Positions 50,814-60,491 of a stretch of DNA of 64,000 bases are shown piece by piece. Numbering within the stretch: position 1 is the first letter of the stretch; the number at the start of each line of letters is the position of its first letter. The position numbers and the translations under genes are program-made. The stretch covers positions 18,765-82,764 of the forward strand of contig QHYK01000074.1 in the NCBI GenBank assembly GCA_003224085.1, in the 5' to 3' direction. The notes under the pieces are model-generated. The model ran no database searches. It saw nothing but the letters and a program-made list of their open reading frames with translations, and had not been told where the DNA came from. The DNA comes from Acidobacteriota bacterium. GTDB taxonomy: Bacteria > Acidobacteriota > Terriglobia > Acidiferrales > UBA7541.

Positions 50814-51630
50814 ATGGCGTTTCACTCGATGGTCCTCGCTTTCTGTCTCCTGTTTTCAAAACCGGTATCCACCTACTCCCAACAAGGAACTGTCACCTCG
50901 TCCAATCAGCTGTCCCCGGAACTGCGCGCCCGTATCGCGCGTGACCGTCAACTCGCTATCGAAATCAACGACCTCGCCGGCCGCATCCGCTCCGAGGCCG
51001 ACGCTGATACCCTCGTGCACAAAATCGCCGAGACGTTCGCCGACATTCTTCCTCCGGCCTGGATCACTCGCGGGATTCGCCAGCGCATTGCCCGTGCCGA
51101 ATACGAAGCCGTGTCCGACCAGTCGCGGCTGATTCCCGAACAGCGCATCGCCGATATCTGGAACGAATATGTGAGGGAGATCGGCGCTTCCGACGAAGCG
51201 CTTGTCTTGCCACTGTTGCAGAGCTCCACAATTTACGTGACGCCGATTTTGCCACGGCGCAGTTTTTATGGTTGCGCAGCCCAAGCATTTGGACGGTTTC
51301 AAATATTTACGCTCTTGGCCCGGACGGCAAACTAGCCGAAGGTTGCCGCCCCATCGAAACACTTCGCATCTTCTATAACCTCAATGGGATGTTCGACGAC
51401 CTTCGCGGCGCCCGGGATCGCGTTCGCAGGGGGACTCTCGTTTCCGACGAGATCAGAAAGCGCCAGGAGAATCCTCCTCCGCGGCAAAATACCGTCGTGC
51501 GGCTGGAAGTTCGCGTCGACACCAATCCTGTCCGCCCCGCCGAATTTCGCTACGCCCAGCAACACGGACCTTTGTTCTGAACAGCGTTATCGAGAAACTC
51601 TTCGACGAACTCCTTCCTCCAACGGATTAG
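50814..51630 (+). pseudogene. Frameshifted secreted protein gene of unknown function
   Basis: Three consecutive frames together look like one protein of about 270 residues. Frame 1 (ATG 50814, weak signal peptide) reads to about EIGASDEA near 51200. Coding then continues in the next frame as TVAELHNLRDADFATAQFLW and SPSIWTVSNIYALGPDGKLAEGC to about 51570. A final shift gives VLNSVIEKLFDELLPPTD and a stop at 51628-51630. Both changes look like loss of one base (or gain of two). The codon pattern in each piece is gene-like, so this is either a recently decayed gene or two sequencing/assembly indels. I do not recognise the family. It is followed by the PQQ dehydrogenase. Confidence 0.7.
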
Positions 51631-51789
51631 GCGCAGGAACTCCGTCTACCGGACCGCTCAGTTGCCGTTCTTCCGCGCCTTCGTTGGTTCCTCTTTCGAC
51701 TTAGTTAGCCGTCATCCGAGGCCCTTTTCTTGACCCCTGAGACGGAACAAACGCGTGTACAATTCCGTCCCTGTTCGGGGTGCCAAAAA

Positions 51790-53754
51790 ATGAATCGCCG
51801 TTTCAAGTTCGCCTGGCTTGTCGCATTGCCTCTATCGGCTTGTGCACTTTTCACCTGGGCCGTCGTACCCTCCCCGCCTGAAGCCCCCGATGACTCCTGG
51901 CCCTACTACGGCCACGACGCCGGTGGCATGCGCTATTCGGCCCTCACGCAAATTAATCGTGACAACGTCGCCAGCCTCAAAGTAGCCTGGACCTTCCACA
52001 CCGGGGATATATCGGAAACTACCGGCCGCAGAAAACGCAGCGGCTTCGAGACTACTCCTCTCCTCGTCGATGAAACGCTCTATCTCACCACCGCCTTTAA
52101 CCGCATCGTCGCGCTTGATCCCGGAACCGGCCAGCAGCGCTGGGCCTACGATCCCAAGATTGACCTCGATGGCGACTACGGCGATGGCCTCATCAACCGC
52201 GGCGTGGCCACTTGGCTTGACTCCACCCGCGCCAACGACAAGCCCTGCCACCGCCGCATCTTCGAATCCACGCAAGACGCTCGGCTGGTCGCCGTCGACG
52301 GCGCCACGGGTGCTCCCTGCACCGACTTCGGCAAAGCCGGCCAGGTCAGCCTCCGCGACGTCCTTCAATACCATCCCGGCTGGTATCACATGACTTCCCC
52401 ACCCGCGATTATTGATGACCTCGTCGTCGTAGGCTCCGCCATCAATGACAATCATCGCGTGGACATGGCCCGCGGCGTCGTCCGCGGGTATGGCGCCCGC
52501 ACGGGCGCTCTCCGCTGGAGCTGGGACCCGCTTCCTGCAAATCGGTCAGCAGCAGCAGCCAAAGGTCGAGGCCCAACTTGGCGCAGTGGCGCCGGCAACG
52601 CCTGGTCCATCATGGTGGTAGACCAAGAGCGCGACTTGCTCTTCGTCCCCACCGGCAGCGCCAGCCCTGACTACTACGGCGGTCTACGCCCTGGCGACGA
52701 CAAATGGTCCAACTCCGTCGTCGCCCTGCGCGGCAAAACCGGCGAACTCGTCTGGGGCTTCCAACTCGTTCATCACGACCTCTGGGATTTCGACAGCGCC
52801 TCGCCGCCCCTCCTCGCCACGTTGCATCTCCACGGCAAAGACGTCCCCGTCGTCATCCAAGGCAACAAGTCCGGCCTGCTTTACGTCCTCAATCGCGACA
52901 CCGGCAAGCCCATCTTCCCGGTCGAAGAACGCCCCGTTCCCCAAAGCGACGTCCCCGGCGAAGTCGCTTCGCCCACCCAGCCTTTCCCCCTGAAACCGCC
53001 TCCGCTCGCTCCGCACACGCTTTCTGCCGACCAAGCCTGGGGACCGACTCCCGAAAATCGCGACTGGTGCCGCAATTACATCTCACATCTTCGCAACGAA
53101 GGCATTTTCACGCCGCCAAGCGTGCAAGGAACGTTGATGGTGCCCGGAATCATCGGCGGCATGACTTGGAGCGGCTGCGCCTTTGACCCAACCCGCAGCA
53201 TCCTCGTCACGAACACGAACAATCTCGTCGCCATCGCCCGCCTCATCCCCCGCGAAAAATACAACGACCGCAGCTCGCGAACCGAAGGCGGCGAGTACGG
53301 CGACCAGCTCGGCGCCCCTTACGGCCTCTATCGCCGTTTCATTCAATCGCCCTCGAACTTTCCCTGTAGCCCGCCGCCCTGGGGCATGCTTTACGCCTTA
53401 GACATGAACGAAGGAAAAATTCGCTGGCAGGTTCCGCTCGGCTCGCTGGGGGACTTCGGCGTTGAGCACCGGCAACAAATCCCGCCGGGTTCCATCAGCC
53501 TTGGCGGCCCTATCGTCACCGCGGGCGGTCTTGTCTTCATCGCTGGCACAGTGGATTGTTTCCTCCGCGCCTTCGACATCGAGTCAGGCAAAGAATTGTG
53601 GAAGGCGAAGCTGCCCGCCTGCGGCAACGCGACGCCCATGACTTACCGCCTGGGCGGGACAGACAAGCAATACCTGGTCATCGCTGCCGGCGGCCATCCC
53701 AAAATCACCGAAGAAGAACTCGGCGACTCCCTCGTCGCTTTCGCTTTGCCTTAA
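51790..53754 (+). CDS. PQQ-dependent dehydrogenase (quinoprotein)
   Basis: A 654-residue quinoprotein oxidising an alcohol or sugar in the periplasm with pyrroloquinoline quinone. An N-terminal hydrophobic stretch with LPLSAC gives either a signal peptide or a lipoprotein-type anchor. Eight-bladed propeller sequence follows: DSWPYYGHDAGGMRYSALTQINRDNVASLKVAWTFHTGD is the family's first blade. Trp-docking repeats include LDPGTGQQRWAYDPKID and KTGELVWGFQLVHHDLWDFD, and GNATPMTYRLGGTDKQYLVIAAGGH closes it. No cytochrome c domain is fused. Substrate cannot be read. ATG 51790 begins MNRRFKFAW. It is a candidate electron donor to cytochromes matured by the ccm operon. Confidence 0.92.
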   Translation: MNRRFKFAWLVALPLSACALFTWAVVPSPPEAPDDSWPYYGHDAGGMRYSALTQINRDNVASLKVAWTFHTGDISETTGRRKRSGFETTPLLVDETLYLTTAFNRIVALDPGTGQQRWAYDPKIDLDGDYGDGLINRGVATWLDSTRANDKPCHRRIFESTQDARLVAVDGATGAPCTDFGKAGQVSLRDVLQYHPGWYHMTSPPAIIDDLVVVGSAINDNHRVDMARGVVRGYGARTGALRWSWDPLPANRSAAAAKGRGPTWRSGAGNAWSIMVVDQERDLLFVPTGSASPDYYGGLRPGDDKWSNSVVALRGKTGELVWGFQLVHHDLWDFDSASPPLLATLHLHGKDVPVVIQGNKSGLLYVLNRDTGKPIFPVEERPVPQSDVPGEVASPTQPFPLKPPPLAPHTLSADQAWGPTPENRDWCRNYISHLRNEGIFTPPSVQGTLMVPGIIGGMTWSGCAFDPTRSILVTNTNNLVAIARLIPREKYNDRSSRTEGGEYGDQLGAPYGLYRRFIQSPSNFPCSPPPWGMLYALDMNEGKIRWQVPLGSLGDFGVEHRQQIPPGSISLGGPIVTAGGLVFIAGTVDCFLRAFDIESGKELWKAKLPACGNATPMTYRLGGTDKQYLVIAAGGHPKITEEELGDSLVAFALP

Positions 53755-54039
53755 TATCGCGCGAGAAGCGAAGACTTGCCTTCTTAGCTAAGCCGTTCGC
53801 GCATCAAGGCAGCACAATGACTTGCCCCACCATTCCCAACTCATCGTGCAGCACGCATTCTTAGAGAGCCTGATCGTAGGGTAAGGGCGCCGACGCGGCC
53901 AGCAGCTGCCTTTGTGACCCACGCTTTAAGCACCTCCTGCGCCGCGTCGGCCATGCTTAGCCCTAATCCTTCTAAAATTAGGCGGCCCGACGCGCCCATA
54001 AAATCGGCGCGTCTCGATTTACAAACTTTGCGCTTAGAT

Positions 54040-54435
54040 TTATTCAGCAACGACTTTCACGACCAGTTTCCGCTCGCGCGGCCCATCAAATTCACAGAAG
54101 AAAATTCCCTGCCAGCGACCCAGCGCCAACCGGCCATCCTCGACGAACACGATTTGCGCACCGCCTACGAGCACTGACTTAATATGCGAATCAGAGTTGC
54201 CTTCGCCGTGCCGGTAAGGGCCCGTCTTCGGTATCAGGCGATCCAGCGCGCCCTCCATGTCCCTGGCGACGTCCGGGTCCGCGCATTCGTTGATGGTTAC
54301 TCCCGCTGTAGTGTGCGGCACGTACAAATAGCAAGTGCCATTGGAAATCTTTGCCGCGGACACTGCCTTCTGCACATGCGCGGTTACGTCCAGAAGCTGC
54401 GTCCGACGCTCGGTCTTCACAATCAGTGTTTGCAT
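54040..54435 (-). CDS. YjbQ/UPF0047 family protein
   Basis: A 131-residue protein of the YjbQ family. Conserved features are CYLYVPHTTAGVTINECADPDVARDM (His and Glu at a putative metal or phosphate site), GNSDSHIKSVLVG, and the C-terminal LGRWQGIFFCEFDGPRERKL. Some members show weak thiamine-phosphate synthase activity; the physiological role is unclear. Length is standard and ATG 54435 fits. It is soluble. No thiamine gene is nearby. About 285 noncoding bases separate it from the PQQ dehydrogenase; these contain only a small inverted repeat (CCTAAT 53962-53967 with ATTAGG 53977-53982). Confidence 0.88.
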   Translation of the reverse strand: MQTLIVKTERRTQLLDVTAHVQKAVSAAKISNGTCYLYVPHTTAGVTINECADPDVARDMEGALDRLIPKTGPYRHGEGNSDSHIKSVLVGGAQIVFVEDGRLALGRWQGIFFCEFDGPRERKLVVKVVAE

Positions 54436-54593
54436 GGAAATTGCGCCTTGGACATTCTAGAGCCACAGTGTAGCGCGGGCTGTAGCGCAGGGCCTAGTCT
54501 GCGCAGCCCTGCGGGTCTTATTCTCAGCCGGACACAAGGGGAGCACTCCATGGGATAAACAGTCTTGGTTTTACAGGAGTCCGAGCGCGGTCA

Positions 54594-56207
54594 CTACGGA
54601 AAGGAAACAATGAAGTGATGGCCTAGTTTCTTGCTGGTGCATAACTTTTGCAATTCGCTTAAGCCACTCGCGCCCCAGCGCGCCAAAAACGGCAGCAGGC
54701 AAAGCTCCCGCTCTTGCAGTCCTTTATGCGGGTTCAATAGCGATTCCAGGTGCTGCTCATGCGAACCAATGATGCCCAGCTTCTGGTCCTGCGCGCGCCC
54801 GGCTTTCTGCCGCAATTGCTCGAGATGAAACTCAATTCCCTTTTTGGTTCTCTCGACGGTGCCCGCCAGGGTCGAATCCAGTTTTTCGATCGGCTTGCCG
54901 AGCTTCTCCAGCATCTTCGCGATCTGCTTCTGGCTTTTGTCAAAATCTTTCGACAACGACTTCGGCACGGATGCGCCTTCCATCTTGCGCCGCAATTCCT
55001 GCGAGCCTGCCCAGACCTCCTCGATGGTCAAATCATATTTGTCGAGCAGCTTGTTTGCCTTCGCGTCCACAAGAGTGAACCCGGCGCGTGGCAGCATCAC
55101 CGGCATGCGTCCGAGCAGATGCTCGTAAACCACTTGCGACTGCGCGATGTAGGAAAGCTCCGCCGGCCCGCCAATGAAGGCCACGCTTGGCAGCAAATAA
55201 TCCTGTACCACGGGCCGCAACAGCGCATTCGGACTGAAGTTCTCCGGCTCCTGGTGCGTCAGGTGAACCAGTTCCTCTCGCCCCCAGCTTTTCTCGCCCG
55301 CAACAAACTTTTCGTTGCCCGCTAGGATGGCTTGGCGCGAGCCGTCGCCCATGTAGAACAGCAGCGTACCCTTCGACGCTACCTTCACTTGGGCATCAAA
55401 TCCCGCGCGCTCCAATTCCTTTACACGCCGCATCAGTTTCTCGGTCAGAGCGTCCCGCTCCGCCAACGCGTGCTGGTACATCGGCGCCGCGACTTTGTGC
55501 AGACCCGTATCCAGCGGATCGAGCAGAATCAGCCCCTGCTCGGCGAACCATCGCGCAAACAGTTTTCCGAAAGCGCTTCCGTAGGTTTCGTCCGCCCTGT
55601 AACTTTCAACGAGATACTGCGCGAGCAGTTCGCCGCCGTCTTTCTCGAGTAACGCGGCAGCTTCCCGCGCTAGTCGTTCCCCTTCCGCTCCCAGCGGGAT
55701 TCGCCCAACCGGCTTGTCTGCTTCATTCCCGTCGGGCAGCTCAAAGCGAATCAGTTTTCCTTCGTCAAACCAGCTTGTGTGGCGCACTTCTTCGAGGTCG
55801 TGGTCTTCCGTGGCCATCCAAAAAACCGGCACCGCCTCGATTCCGCCGCGCGTTAGTTCCTCCGCAATCTGGATCGCGGTGAGCGCTTTGTAGACGGCGT
55901 ACGCGGGCCCGCCGAACAACCCAACCTGCTGCCCTGAAACAACGGCTACCGCTCCGTTCGCCAGCCGCCCGAGGTTCGAATCGGTCTCCGCGCCAGCGCC
56001 CAACTCTGCATTCTGCTTGCGTAGAATCGCGGCTACTTCTGCACGGCGTTCTTCGGGGTAGTCCAGCTTATGCGTGGTCTTGCTAACCGCCTCTATCGTT
56101 GGGGGGTGGGCGTAGAAGTTCTTTACTTTTTCAAATTTCTCCAAATAGGCGAGGAATAGCGCAGGCTGGTGGGGCAGCTGGCGGAACGCGAGAGCGCGAC
56201 AATCCAT
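54594..56207 (-). CDS. bshC: Putative cysteine ligase BshC (bacillithiol biosynthesis)
   Basis: A 537-residue enzyme that adds cysteine to glucosaminyl-malate in the last step of bacillithiol synthesis. Family segments are VVSGQQVGLFGGPAYAVYKALTAIQIAEEL (nucleotide-binding-like loop), VPVFWMATEDHDLEEV, FSPNALLRPVVQDYLLPSVAFIGGPAELSYIAQS and a long C-terminal coiled coil (SLSKDFDKSQKQIAKMLEKLGK onward). Length matches. BshC occurs in Firmicutes, Bacteroidetes, Acidobacteria and Deinococcus-Thermus. Partner genes bshA and bshB are not in the window. Starts at ATG 56207. Confidence 0.93.
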   Translation of the reverse strand: MDCRALAFRQLPHQPALFLAYLEKFEKVKNFYAHPPTIEAVSKTTHKLDYPEERRAEVAAILRKQNAELGAGAETDSNLGRLANGAVAVVSGQQVGLFGGPAYAVYKALTAIQIAEELTRGGIEAVPVFWMATEDHDLEEVRHTSWFDEGKLIRFELPDGNEADKPVGRIPLGAEGERLAREAAALLEKDGGELLAQYLVESYRADETYGSAFGKLFARWFAEQGLILLDPLDTGLHKVAAPMYQHALAERDALTEKLMRRVKELERAGFDAQVKVASKGTLLFYMGDGSRQAILAGNEKFVAGEKSWGREELVHLTHQEPENFSPNALLRPVVQDYLLPSVAFIGGPAELSYIAQSQVVYEHLLGRMPVMLPRAGFTLVDAKANKLLDKYDLTIEEVWAGSQELRRKMEGASVPKSLSKDFDKSQKQIAKMLEKLGKPIEKLDSTLAGTVERTKKGIEFHLEQLRQKAGRAQDQKLGIIGSHEQHLESLLNPHKGLQERELCLLPFLARWGASGLSELQKLCTSKKLGHHFIVSFP

Positions 56208-56315
56208 GAGCGGTTAGATGAACTCTAAACGAAAACGTCTCACCGGCTTCCGATAAATTTCCAGGCTGGATGGGACAAGAAAAAAGCTCGATTTAGCGGC
56301 CCAACGAAGCGCCAA

Positions 56316-57212
56316 TCAGGCACGCATGGCCGCCGGTTCGAGGGCCTCCAGGAAGGCATTAAGGCGTTTCTTTTGTTCATCATGGAGCGGGAGGAGAGGG
56401 AGCCGGGGCAAGCCGCCACGGTATCCGCGCTGGTCCATGACGTATTTCACGCCGGGGATTCCGCTCTCGGAGACGACCAATTTCGAAGCGCGCAGAATCA
56501 CGGTGTGAAGCTCGCGCGCTCGTTCGTGCTGGCCCTTGCGGATCAGTTCGTAAAGTTCGACACACTTCTCCGGCAGCGCCGAGGCCAGTGCGAGGATGGC
56601 GCCCCGCGCGCCGACCATGATCGAGGGATAAACAGTGGCTGCCGAGCCGACAAGCACCTGGAAATCGGGCGAAACCGCGGCAATCATTTCCGCTACGCGA
56701 AGAACGTTCCCTGAGCTTTCCTTGATGCCGATGATAGTCGGATGCTCAGTTAGCTTTACAACTTCCGTGACTTCGAGCGCCACTCCAGTGAATTGCGGCA
56801 CGGAATAGAGCAGCACAGGAATCGGCGAAGCGTCAGCCACGCGGCGGTAATGCGCGATGTACACTTCCGGCTTGTACATCGGTTTGTAGTAGAACGGCGT
56901 TTTGACCAGTGCCGCGTCGTAGCCGATTTGCGCGGCGCGCTTGGTGCGCTCGATGGTTTCCGCTGTGGATTCCGCGCCGGTGCCGGCAATCAATTTCTTG
57001 TCACGCGAAGCTGCTTCTTTCACTGCCAGGAGGACTGATTCCCACTCCGCTTTCGAAACCAGCACGGACTCTCCGGTTGAACCCATCACCACGTAGCCCG
57101 CCAATCCCGTGTGGTTGTAGTGCTGGATGTTATGCTTCAAATCGGCGAGGGAAACGGAACCGTCGGTGCCAAATGGCGTGGTTAACGCGGAAAAAATTCC
57201 GGACAACTCCAT
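56316..57212 (-). CDS. Dihydrodipicolinate synthase/NAL family aldolase
   Basis: A 298-residue class I aldolase-fold enzyme. The Schiff-base Lys164 lies in GIKESSGN, with the catalytic Tyr in LYSVPQFTG (about 136) and the pyruvate-binding GSTGE (44-48). The first of the usual two threonines is replaced by Ser, as in several family members that are not DapA. Candidates are 4-hydroxy-tetrahydrodipicolinate synthase, 4-hydroxy-2-oxoglutarate aldolase or another pyruvate lyase; sequence alone does not decide. It follows carB by three bases, so it is co-transcribed with the carbamoyl-phosphate genes. No lysine genes are nearby. Confidence 0.85.
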   Translation of the reverse strand: MELSGIFSALTTPFGTDGSVSLADLKHNIQHYNHTGLAGYVVMGSTGESVLVSKAEWESVLLAVKEAASRDKKLIAGTGAESTAETIERTKRAAQIGYDAALVKTPFYYKPMYKPEVYIAHYRRVADASPIPVLLYSVPQFTGVALEVTEVVKLTEHPTIIGIKESSGNVLRVAEMIAAVSPDFQVLVGSAATVYPSIMVGARGAILALASALPEKCVELYELIRKGQHERARELHTVILRASKLVVSESGIPGVKYVMDQRGYRGGLPRLPLLPLHDEQKKRLNAFLEALEPAAMRA

Positions 57213-57215
57213 GGC

Positions 57216-60200
57216 TCAATCTCCTGAGGCGGGCGCGCCGGAAGCGGCGGCTTCCTTATGCAAATCCTGCAGCGCGGCGACTTCGATGCCCTGCTCGTGG
57301 AGGGCGCGAATTCCGCGCGCGGCCGCGTTGGCCGCAGCCAGCGTGGTGATACAAGGTATATTGTAGCGAATCGCGGCGCGGCGAATCGACTTCTCATCGT
57401 AGAAAGACTCGCGGCCAAGGGGCGTGTTAATAATCAGATCGATCTTCCCGGTTTTCACCAGATCCACGATGTTGGGCCGGCCTTCGTTCACTTTGAACAC
57501 CGCTTCCGCCTGGATGCCGGTTGTTTCGAGGGCCGCGGCGGTGCCGCGCGTGGCGAGCAAGCGAAAACCGAGCGCGGTAAGTTCCTTCCCAAGCGCGCCT
57601 AAATGCCTTTTGTCGCGGTCGTTGACGCTGAGGAACACAGTGCCCTTGCGCGGCAATCGCTGGCCGGCCGCGAGCTGCGCCTTTGCAAAAGCTTGGCCGT
57701 ACGAAGTAGAAATCCCCATGACTTCGCCGGTGGAACGCATCTCCGGGCCGAGAATGGTATCCACGCCGCGGAATTTGTTGAAGGGAAACACGGGCGATTT
57801 CACGGAATAGAACTCGCGCACGGCGATTTCGGCGACGCCATTGTTCTTCACCAGCGGCAGATGCATGCTGGCCAGCTTCTTCCCGGCCATTAAGCGGGCC
57901 GCAACTTTTGCAAGCGGCACCCCCGTTGCTTTGCTCACATACGGAACCGTCCGCGACGCGCGGGGATTTACTTCGAGCACGTAAACCGTGTCGCGCTGAA
58001 TGGCGTACTGCACGTTCATCAGTCCGACAACTTTCAAGGCCAGCGCGAGGCGACCTGTGTATTCACGAATCGTGTCGAGAACCGCGGGCGTCAAGCTCAC
58101 CGGAGGAAGCACGCAAGAGGAGTCACCGGAATGCACGCCTGCTTCTTCAATGTGCTCCATGATGCCGCCGATGATGACCTCGGTGCCGTCGGCGAGCGCG
58201 TCCACGTCCACTTCGGTCGCTTCTTCGAGGAATTGATCGATCAGAACGGGGCGCGCCGGCCCCATCAGGGCGGCTTGCGCGACGTAATCCTGCACCGTGT
58301 TGACGTCGTACGCGATGACCATGGCGCGGCCACCGAGCACATAACTCGGGCGCACCAGCACCGGCAGGCCGATTTCGCCGGCCACGCGCGCAGCCTCTTC
58401 CGGAATTAGCGCCGTCGCGTTGCGCGGCTGAGGAATCTTCAATTCTTCGAGCAAGCGGCCGAAGCGCCTCCGGTCTTCCGCCAAGTCGATGGATTCCGGC
58501 GCCGTCCCGATAATAGGCACGCCGTTGCGCTTCAGTTCCAGCGCCAGGTTCAGCGGTGTCTGCCCGCCAAACTGGACAATCACGCCCTGCGGCTTTTCTC
58601 GTTCAACAATCGCGAGCACGTCTTCGAGCGTCAGCGGCTCGAAATACAAGCGGTCCGAAGTGTCGTAGTCGGTCGAAACCGTTTCCGGATTGCAATTCAC
58701 CATGATCGTTTCGAAGCCGTCTTCGTGCAAAGCATAGGAGGCGTGGCAACAGCAATAGTCGAATTCAATCCCCTGCCCGATGCGATTCGGGCCGCTGCCG
58801 AGAATCATGATTTTTGGCCGCGGCTGCGCGTCGGATTCGTCCTCGTCTTCGTAAGTCGAGTAAAGATACGGGGTGAAGGACTCAAATTCGGCGGCACAGG
58901 TGTCCACGCGCTTGAAGACGGGCGCAACGCCATAGCGCGCGCGCTGCAGGCGCACGGAAGCCGGCGTAGTCCGCCAAATCTGCGCCAGTTGCTCGTCGCT
59001 CGCGCCGTGGCGCTTTACCTCGCGCAACAAATCTTTCGAAGCCGTCTCGACCGTCACGCCCGCAGCCCGGCGGTTCATGGCGGTCAACTCCTCAATTTGA
59101 TGGATGAACCACGGGTCGATTTTCGTGAGCTCGCAGATTTCTTCGGCGTGGAGGCCGCGCTCCATGGCCGTTAGCAGCCAGTAAATCCGGTCGGGCCGCG
59201 GTGTGGCCAGTTTCTCGCGGAGCAATGAATCTGGCGTTTCGGCCGGTGCGCGCCAGGGAGCGCTCGGTTCAAGCGAGCGAATGCCTTTTTGCAGCGCTTC
59301 CTTGAACGTGCGCCCGATGGCCATCACTTCGCCGACGGACTTCATTTGCGTGCCGAGCGTGCTATCCGCGCCGGGGAACTTCTCGAATTGCCATTTCGGG
59401 ATTTTCACCACAACGTAGTCAATAGTCGGTTCGAAACAGGCGGGAGTCTTCTCGGTAATGTCGTTCGGGATTTCGTCGAGGCTCATGCCCACGGCAAGAC
59501 GCGCGGCAATTTTCGCAATCGGGAAGCCGGTGGCTTTGCTGGCCAGCGCGGAGCTGCGCGACACGCGCGGGTTCATCTCGATAATGACCATGCGGCCGTT
59601 TCCCGGATGGATGGCGAACTGCACGTTCGAGCCGCCGGTCTCGACGCCAACTTCGCGGATGATGGCGGCCGCGGCGTCGCGCATGCGCTGATATTCCTTA
59701 TCCGTCAGCGTTTGCGCGGGAGCGACAGTGATGGAATCGCCAGTGTGCACGCCCATGGGATCGAAATTCTCAATGGAGCAGATGACCACGAAGTTGTCGC
59801 GAAAATCGCGCATGACTTCGAGTTCGAATTCTTTCCAGCCGAGGACGGATTCCTCGACCAGCGCCTCGTGAACCGGGCTCACGTCGAGCGCGGTCGAAAT
59901 GGCTTCGGCAAATTCCTCCTTGTTGTAAGCAATCGACCCGCCAGTGCCGCCAAGCGTGAACGATGGGCGGATCACGAGGGGAAAACCAAGCTGATCGCAG
60001 AGCCGCATGGCATCTTTCGCGTTATTCACCAAAGCGGAGGCGGGCACTTCCAGGCCGATTTTGCGGCACGCATCTTTGAACCACAGGCGGTCTTCGGCAA
60101 CTTTGATCGCGCGGAGCGAGGCGCCAATCATTTCCACTTTGTATTTTTCGAGGACGCCGCTTTCGGAAAGCTCGACCGCAAGATTCAGTGCGGTCTGCCC

Positions 60201-60473
60201 TCCGACCGTGGGCAGCAGCGCATGCGGGTTTTCCTTGGCAATGATTTCTTCAAGATATTCGCGGGTGAGCGGCTCGATGTAGGTCCGCTTGGCCAGCTCG
60301 GGATCGGTCATGATGGTCGCGGGATTCGAGTTAACCAGAATGACTTCGTAGCCTTCCGCGCGCAGCGCCTTGCACGCTTGCGCCCCGGAATAATCGAATT
60401 CGCACGCTTGGCCGATGATGATCGGGCCCGAGCCGATAATCAGAATTTTTTTGATGTCTTCCCGTTTAGGCAT
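57216..60473 (-). CDS. carB: Carbamoyl-phosphate synthase large chain
   Basis: A 1085-residue synthetase making carbamoyl phosphate from bicarbonate, ammonia and two ATP for arginine and pyrimidines. Two homologous ATP-grasp halves are seen: [30 protein letters not shown] with [15 protein letters not shown], and [22 protein letters not shown] with [15 protein letters not shown]. The C-terminal MGS-like allosteric domain carries [12 protein letters not shown] and [20 protein letters not shown]. Full length, with no breaks. It starts at ATG 60473, 18 bases after the carA stop. Confidence 0.97.
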   Translation of the reverse strand: MPKREDIKKILIIGSGPIIIGQACEFDYSGAQACKALRAEGYEVILVNSNPATIMTDPELAKRTYIEPLTREYLEEIIAKENPHALLPTVGGQTALNLAVELSESGVLEKYKVEMIGASLRAIKVAEDRLWFKDACRKIGLEVPASALVNNAKDAMRLCDQLGFPLVIRPSFTLGGTGGSIAYNKEEFAEAISTALDVSPVHEALVEESVLGWKEFELEVMRDFRDNFVVICSIENFDPMGVHTGDSITVAPAQTLTDKEYQRMRDAAAAIIREVGVETGGSNVQFAIHPGNGRMVIIEMNPRVSRSSALASKATGFPIAKIAARLAVGMSLDEIPNDITEKTPACFEPTIDYVVVKIPKWQFEKFPGADSTLGTQMKSVGEVMAIGRTFKEALQKGIRSLEPSAPWRAPAETPDSLLREKLATPRPDRIYWLLTAMERGLHAEEICELTKIDPWFIHQIEELTAMNRRAAGVTVETASKDLLREVKRHGASDEQLAQIWRTTPASVRLQRARYGVAPVFKRVDTCAAEFESFTPYLYSTYEDEDESDAQPRPKIMILGSGPNRIGQGIEFDYCCCHASYALHEDGFETIMVNCNPETVSTDYDTSDRLYFEPLTLEDVLAIVEREKPQGVIVQFGGQTPLNLALELKRNGVPIIGTAPESIDLAEDRRRFGRLLEELKIPQPRNATALIPEEAARVAGEIGLPVLVRPSYVLGGRAMVIAYDVNTVQDYVAQAALMGPARPVLIDQFLEEATEVDVDALADGTEVIIGGIMEHIEEAGVHSGDSSCVLPPVSLTPAVLDTIREYTGRLALALKVVGLMNVQYAIQRDTVYVLEVNPRASRTVPYVSKATGVPLAKVAARLMAGKKLASMHLPLVKNNGVAEIAVREFYSVKSPVFPFNKFRGVDTILGPEMRSTGEVMGISTSYGQAFAKAQLAAGQRLPRKGTVFLSVNDRDKRHLGALGKELTALGFRLLATRGTAAALETTGIQAEAVFKVNEGRPNIVDLVKTGKIDLIINTPLGRESFYDEKSIRRAAIRYNIPCITTLAAANAAARGIRALHEQGIEVAALQDLHKEAAASGAPASGD

Positions 60474-60491
60474 GGGTCTTGTCAGGCGCTC

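Noticed and set aside
51730..51763. TTGACC with TACAAT upstream of the PQQ dehydrogenase
   Set aside because: The spacing of 22 bases is too long for a standard promoter.
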